NCBI GenBank assembly: GCA_023374045.1
Contig: CM041778.1
Span: forward strand, 362,860,831 to 362,924,830
Direction of reading: 5' to 3'
Source of the DNA: Limonium bicolor
Lineage: Eukaryota; Streptophyta; Magnoliopsida; Caryophyllales; Plumbaginaceae
DNA length: 64,000 bases
The first letter of the stretch is position 1. Each line of letters begins with the position of its first letter. Positions 58,600 to 64,000 of the stretch are shown in pieces. The translations under genes and the position numbers were made by a program. The notes under the pieces are model-generated. The model worked only from the letters and a program-made list of their open reading frames with translations. It ran no database searches and was not told the origin of the DNA.

Positions 58600-59700
58600 T
58601 GATGGAGAAATATGTGACTACTTCTACCACATAGGCAGTGTACCTATCGTTTTGCGGGTATAGTGATTAAATGGGGTTGTCGATCTCAGGGACCTCGTAT
58701 AATTAATTGACAAATATTTGATTAACTGGGAAATTAAGTTAAACTAAAGAAAACAGGAAATATCACTTTTTCGGTTTTGATTGATTGGTTAAAAAGAAAC
58801 TATACTGCAAGGAAAAATAGAACAATTTAAAAGAGTAAATAAACACAGAGGGATTTAAAGAGTGATAAATGTGATAAATAGAAAAGCGCACCCCGGGTTG
58901 TTTGCTTACCTATTCCTTTTATATCTGTTAGTAAATTCTTCCTTTAATTTTACTGCAATAACTCAGAAACTTTAATTAATTCATTAACGACTAAGTATAA
59001 TGAATCCTAACCAATTGTTAGACCTAGCAGCAGGCTAATGCTCTAGACCGGACACAATTAATCGCATAAAGAGCAGTTTCTATTGGAGTCTAATTAACCT
59101 ATAGGCCGGATCAGGCTTCTAGCTGTTAATTAGGTTCAACTTCCTCTGTCTAGTTATTTATCTCAGCTCTCGCATTTTAATAAAATAACTACAAGGGTTG
59201 TTTTAACTACCGGCCAAATAATTAAAACACTTGAAGGACAGGAATTGAACTGTTGCAGTTAACTAAATTTATTTAAAGAAATACATAACAGAATTTAGGA
59301 AATAGGTTTGCTTCCCAACCCGGGAAGCTAAAATACTTACTCGCTCATCGTTACAGAAACAACAATAACAGAAAAGGAATGCATTAAATAAATTAAAGTA
59401 AGGGTAAGAGATAACTCCAGTTTAGAAGTTCACTCCGGTTCCTCGCTTCAACTTCGTCTTGCGTTGCCCCGTCTGCTAATTTATTTCTGTAGAGCTGGTG
59501 CGTAATAGTGGAAATAAAATGGAAAGTGGGGTGTATGTATTACGTGGGAATTTAATGGAGTGGATGGGTGATTATTTTTGATGAAGTGAATGGAGTACGA
59601 TTGTGGGAGACTGCGTGGGTGAACGGATTAATTCGTGGACTGATAAATGGATGGATTGCTGGATGGATGGATGTGTGTATTTTAGCTTCCAGTAGTGTGG

Positions 59701-59710
59701 GTTTATATAG
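59701..59710 (-). promoter_or_regulatory. Candidate TATA box of element E LTR
   Basis: The minus strand reads CTATATAAAC, about 830 bp into the LTR from its 5' side, in the same relative zone as the boxes of D and G and downstream of the GC motif cluster. Confidence 0.6.
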
Positions 59711-59984
59711 GCGGAGGACATGGGAAACAGACAAAGGAGAAGTGACAGGGTGAATCAAGATAGTCGGAGGAGTTGGTGCAGATCCGTGAAGATTGAGATT
59801 TCATCGGGCAGTGCAATTGATTTCAGACAGATTTAATTGATGATCTGCAGCAGCCATTGATTGAAGAGCCGGCGTCACGCTCGCGCAAATTAAGGTGGGC
59901 GATCGCAATTAATGAAGTAGTTCGACTGCGGCGCCTGAACAAGGAAGAAGAAAACTCTGTTCGGAATTCTGTTCCGTGCGCTGA

Positions 59985-60255
59985 AATGCTCTTGTCCGCC
60001 TCGCGCCTAGCTCAGTCCGCCTCGCGGTCGTCTCTACCTTGTCCGCGGTGTTGGTCCCGTCCGCCTCGCAGTGTGCTGTCCGCCCGATAAGAGGCGGTAG
60101 TCTCTGCTCTGTCCGCCAGGCGGACGTCTGTTCCTTGTCCGCGACCAAACCAGGCGGACCTCTCCCTTGACCGCGAGATAAGAGGCGGACGACTCTAACT
60201 TGACCGCGAGATAAGAGGCGGACGCCTCTGTTGTGTGCGCCTCTCCTGTCCGCCA
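59985..60255. repeat. GTCCGCCTCGCG / AGGCGGAC motif cluster in element E LTR
   Basis: More than ten copies of cttgtccgcc, gtccgcctcgcg, ataagaggcgg or ccaggcgga alternate in both orientations every 15-35 bp, with tctct/tgttc spacers. The cluster is CpG-dense within an AT-rich LTR. Confidence 0.85.
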
Positions 60256-60542
60256 GTTATGCTATAATATATGCATATATATACACGATTGTAGTCCAAT
60301 CTTGAATCGGCTCCAGATTATTCGTTATAAGTCCGTTTGACTCGCCGTTTGTTGCGTTGGAAAGCTTGTGAAGTAAACTACTTGATTCCAACACTTTTTC
60401 CTACATTTAACACATAAAATATATCAATTCATATCAAAACATAAACCTAGGAAAATCGCAGATAAGTGAGAAATATTACTTAAAATACTGCAAATTATAA
60501 GGTAATTAAACCCTTAAAAGTCTATATATTTCGCACTTATCA

Positions 60543-62090
60543 AACTTCCTCACACTTATCTTTTGCTTGTCCTCAAGCAATAAAGAACAAACTTTCTCTA
60601 AGGTACAGTATCAACTCCGGGATTCAACAATCGTGGAAGGAAATCAAGCTAAATGGCAATCAAAAGAATAATCCTGCTCTTAGATGTAGGTTTTGTAAAC
60701 AGTGAAACAGAAAATTTTAATAAGAGCATGGATAAGTCAGATTGTAAAAATTGAACATAGATTAGCTTGGAACCTTCCACCAATTTCTTTTCTCTAACCT
60801 TTGGATGACAAGGGGTGTGAAGTAACACCTTATTCCGTGATACCTTTCAACACCACATACTCATGATCGAAATATGAAAAATTGTGACAGTTATTCAGCA
60901 TTAAGAGTTTTGCATGTTCATTTTTTTTCTTTTTCTCTTCTCTTTTGTTTTTTTTTTTCATTGTTTGCACAATTTTTTCATCCCCCAGACTTTTCTCTTC
61001 ACCCATGTAGCGGTTTGGGCCTTCTATCCCAGATCACACCTTAGGTAGATGGGTGATAAGGCACCCCAAGGACTTAATAACCGAATGAACGAGGCCTGTT
61101 TTGGTTCAGAAAACTTCATTATATGATCAGAGGAGTACCTTGCCTTATCCTTTCCATACCAAACTCTCACTTAGTCCCATGATTGCCAAGCTAAGGTAAC
61201 TCAATTTCCACAATCAGCTTATCCACCAATTTTAGTGAAAATAGATTAAATTTTGAAGAAAGAAATTGATACATACAAACAACGTCAAGCAGAACGATTC
61301 TTGAGGTTGTCATCAGGCTCGATTTCAAAAACTTCCACAAAAATTTTAGCCCGAAAATTCAACATGTATTGGCCTTTAGAGAAGCTGACTATCAATCAAG
61401 TGTGGCATTAGGTACTACTGGCATATTTTCAGGGAAAGGTCTAAACTCCTACACTTAAGAGGAGCAATGTCCTCATTGTTCATAAAATAATCAAGAAAAG
61501 ACCTTTCAAAATATGCAGACTCATGAATCAACAGTTAAAGCTCGAGTGGCTGAACATAATATTAAAAATCAGGACTGAGACTCCCCTGATATCGTGAGAT
61601 GAGGAGGTGCCCTTCCTCACATTAAAGCATTGGCGGGTGGGGTCGATGTTCCTCACACTTAAGTCTAAGCAAGGGTTCAGCTTGGAGTGATGCAACAACT
61701 GGTTACCTACACACACTGTCAAATATACAAATAACGCTAGGAAGCGTTGCGTTAATAGCACAGGTATAATTATCTCCTTCCTCTCTTCTTCTTCCTCGCC
61801 CTTTTTTTTTAATTATATATATCACAATAAATTAGAGAGAAATAGATGCGTAGCTTATAAAACATGAATTTGAAAATTACCCCTGGGTTGCCTCCCAGTC
61901 AGCTGCCCTCTTTATAGTCATTGGCTGGACTTTGTGAAGTAGCTAACCTGCAGTTGGATCTTTAAGAGATATTTCATATGTAGTAGCTTGATCCAGTGTA
62001 GTACCCAGAAATTTCTTGACTCTTGACCCATTGACTTTAAATGTTTCCCCCTTTGCATTGGCGAGTTCAATCGCACCGAATGGGGAAATG
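60543..62090 (-). other. Element E 3' untranslated region and purine tract
   Basis: Directly beside the LTR the minus strand reads cttgaggacaagcaaaag then ataagtgtgagg, the usual purine-tract context of Athila elements. The rest is non-coding, with a T-rich run at 60919-60960 and a second one at 61787-61810. No gene is visible on either strand. Confidence 0.75.
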
Positions 62091-63178
62091 CTAATAATGG
62101 GTAAGGTCCTGACCAGTAGATTTCAGCTTACCTGGGAAGAATCTGAGCCTGGAGTTGAAAAGTAAAACTTGGTCCCCCACCTTGAGTTCCCGATTGGCAA
62201 TCATCTTGTCATGCCAGCGCTTGGTACGTTCCTTATATATTACAGCATTCTCATAAGATTCGTTCCTGAGTTCCTCCAACTCTGTCAGCTGGAACTTGTT
62301 TATCACCGGCTTGCTGTAGGTCAAAATTAAGAGCTTTCAGGCCCAATATGACTTGTATTCTAATTCCACAGGCAAGTGGCATGCCTTCCCAAAAACCAAC
62401 TTGTAGGGAGACATGCCAATTGGTGTCTTGAAAGCAGTGCGGTAGGCCCAGAGTGCTTCATCTAATCGAAGTGACCAATCCTTTCGAGAAGAGTTCACCG
62501 TCTTTTGCAAGATCCACTTGAGCTCTCGGTTCGTCACTTCGGCCTGCCCATTTGTTTGAGGATGGTAGGGTAAGGAAACCTTATGTCGAACCCCATATTT
62601 CTTTAATAGTGCTTCAAACTGGCGGTTACAGAAATGGGAGCCACCGTCACTGATTATGGCTCGAGGAACGCCGAATCGAGTGAAAATATTTTTCTTCAGG
62701 AACTTCACAACAATTTTAGCATCATTAGTAGAACAGGCAAGGGCTTCCGCCCATTTTGAAACATAATCAACAGCTACTAAGATGTAAAGATTACCGAAAG
62801 AGTTTGGGAAGGGACCCATAAAATCAATACCCCAGACGTCAAATAGCTCAACTTCTAACATGTTATTCAGTGGTAGCTCATTCCGACGAGATAGATTACC
62901 TTGCCTTTGACACCGATCACATGTCGAAACAAACATATGACAATCCTTGTGAAGGGTGTTCCAGAAAAAACCTGATTCTAGTATTTTTGCAGCGGTTCGA
63001 GTGGCGCCATGATGTCCACCGGCTTCTCTGGAATGGCAATGGAGGAGAATATTTCTGACTCTGACTTCTGGACACATCTCCTAATGATACCATCTGCACA
63101 GACTTTAAACAGATAAGGGTCATCCCAAAAATAATGTTTGACAATGGAAAAGAACCTCTTTCTCTGCTGATAAGTCAT
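62091..63178 (-). pseudogene. Element E integrase, frameshifted
   Basis: On the minus strand the N-terminal part ([20 protein letters not shown], then a frameshift near 63075-63080) leads to the main frame 63077-62337. This has [20 protein letters not shown] and CDRCQRQG (HHCC zinc domain), GIDFMGPFP (Asp), IISDGGSHF (Asp) and [11 protein letters not shown] (Glu), with the usual [11 protein letters not shown] and [17 protein letters not shown]. After a one-base change near 62340 the C-terminal region continues at 62324-62091 with [16 protein letters not shown] and [17 protein letters not shown]. All core catalytic residues are present; the frame breaks make this copy inactive. Confidence 0.88.
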
Positions 63179-63179
63179 A

Positions 63180-64000
63180 TCAGCTGGAACATCTTCCTAA
63201 CAAGGTAGTTAGCGATATCAGCAAACCATGGATCCTCAACATCTTCAGCTGCAAATGCTGACTCATCGGGGAATGACTCGTTGATGGGAGTCCCGTCATC
63301 AGATGCTCCATTCTGGACAGATGATCAGCTACCACATTTTGTGTTCCCTTTTTGTCCCTGATCTCAATATCAAATTCTTGCAATAGGAGAATCCACCTAA
63401 TCAACCTGGGTTTAGACTCTGCCTTAGCAAACAAATACTTAAGAGCAGAGTGGTCAGTATGCACAATAATTTTGCCACCCAGTAAATAAGATCGAAACTT
63501 ATCTAGAGCAAAAACTACAGCTAGTAATTCTTTTTCTGTGGTCGCATAATTTTTCTGGGCATCATTTAAAGTTCGACTTGCATAATATACTACCCGAAGA
63601 ATTTTATCAACCTTCTGACATAACACGGCTCCCACAGCGTAATCACTAGCGTCACACATTATCTCAAAAGGGAGTGACCAATCAGGAGACACAACGACAG
63701 GTGCAGAAATTAGCTTTTCTTTTAATGAATTAAAAGCTGTCAGACATTCTTCAGAAAAATGGAACTTAACATCCTTCGCCAATAGATCACACAGAGGTTT
63801 AGAGATTTTGGAAAAATCTTTGATGAATCTTCTATAAAAACCTGCGTGTCCAAGAAAACTACGAATATCTCTAACAGAAGATGGTGGTGGGAGCTTTTCA
63901 ATTACCTCGACTTTAGCCCGATCTACCTCAATACCTTTTGAAGAAATTTTGTGGCCCAGGACGATTCCTTCTCGAACCATGAAGTGGCATTTTTCCCAAT
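63180..64000 (-). CDS. Element E pol: end of reverse transcriptase and RNase H (partial)
   Basis: The frame enters from the right window edge ([11 protein letters not shown] just upstream of the first Met) and continues through the RT end [20 protein letters not shown] and [19 protein letters not shown] into RNase [16 protein letters not shown] (Asp), [18 protein letters not shown] (Glu), [14 protein letters not shown] (Asp), then [14 protein letters not shown] and [11 protein letters not shown]. The last 40 or so codons differ from the family and end at a stop at 63180, so a frameshift near 63310 probably separates it from integrase. The RT catalytic centre lies outside the window. Confidence 0.9.
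   Translation of the reverse strand, partial: WEKCHFMVREGIVLGHKISSKGIEVDRAKVEVIEKLPPPSSVRDIRSFLGHAGFYRRFIKDFSKISKPLCDLLAKDVKFHFSEECLTAFNSLKEKLISAPVVVSPDWSLPFEIMCDASDYAVGAVLCQKVDKILRVVYYASRTLNDAQKNYATTEKELLAVVFALDKFRSYLLGGKIIVHTDHSALKYLFAKAESKPRLIRWILLLQEFDIEIRDKKGTQNVVADHLSRMEHLMTGLPSTSHSPMSQHLQLKMLRIHGLLISLTTLLGRCSS

Larger units (their letters stand above)
58600..60542 (-). repeat. Element E 3' LTR (1943 bp)
   Basis: Its right end (element 5' side on the minus strand) matches solo LTR G. It contains a reverse TATA box at 59701-59710 and a GTCCGCC motif cluster at 59985-60255. Frames of 60-80 codons across the cluster are not credible genes. Confidence 0.88.
58600..64000 (-). mobile_element. 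Element E: Athila-type Ty3/gypsy retrotransposon, 3' part
   Basis: Read on the minus strand the window shows the end of RT, RNase H, integrase, a long 3' untranslated stretch, the purine tract and the complete 3' LTR (58600-60542, plus strand TGATGGAG ... CTTATCA). CCTTA (58595-58599) should be its target in the element C LTR. The pol motifs ([36 protein letters not shown]) are those of Athila-type elements. Gag, protease, most of RT and the 5' LTR lie to the right of the window. Confidence 0.9.

Overview
The window is repeat-dense nuclear DNA from a flowering plant, probably a eudicot. Every coding trace belongs to plant transposable elements: L1-type LINEs, Ty3/gypsy elements of Tekay/Del type and of Athila type, and a CACTA DNA transposon. 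I see no free-standing host gene, no tRNA or rRNA gene and no CRISPR array. The species cannot be named from the sequence. Class assignments are from recognised motifs, not from database searches.

The layout is a nest of insertions, several proved by matching target-site duplications (TSDs). A decayed LINE (601-3593) is cut by element A, a Ty3/gypsy chromovirus-like element with LTRs of about 4.2 kb (left LTR starts 3594 and ends 24786; right LTR starts 35856). A's left LTR carries a 5'-truncated reverse-strand LINE (5931 to about 8562) and a complete non-autonomous element B (9467-23792, LTRs 4606 and 4602 bp, TSD TTGGC). A's gag is split by a 4.6-kb solo LTR, H (25257-29900, TSD AGAAC). A's right LTR is cut at 36770 by element C (minus strand, LTRs 4.2 kb, no coding capacity). 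C contains a 1.28-kb CACTA element (44113-45394, TSD TGC), an Athila-type solo LTR G (46082-47596, TSD GTAAT), a complete non-autonomous Athila-like element D (50140-55628, TSD TCCAC) and the 3' part of an Athila-type element E (58600 to the window end, minus strand).

The standout is the body of element A (24787-35855). In order it holds gag (split), an AlkB-like 2-oxoglutarate/Fe(II) dioxygenase frame at 31285-31925, then protease, reverse transcriptase, RNase H, integrase and a chromodomain-like tail. The dioxygenase resembles plant ALKBH1-like proteins, lies in sense between gag and protease, and has no ATG at the start of its open frame. Short intron-like segments with GT/AG borders surround it. 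One donor at 31035 matches, in the same codon phase, an acceptor just before the dioxygenase and another just before the protease-proximal segment, which suggests alternative splicing between a Gag-AlkB product and a Gag-Pol product. In this copy the HxD iron-binding motif reads HQY, gag has an in-frame TAG and a 4.6-kb insertion, and integrase is frameshifted, so this copy is not autonomous.

Two further themes stand out. B and C have long, near-identical LTR pairs around interiors with no usable reading frames, so they look like LARD-type parasites mobilised in trans. In addition, LTRs of several unrelated families (B, C, D, E, G) each carry a cluster of short GC-rich motifs, mostly in inverted orientation, whose sequence differs by family.
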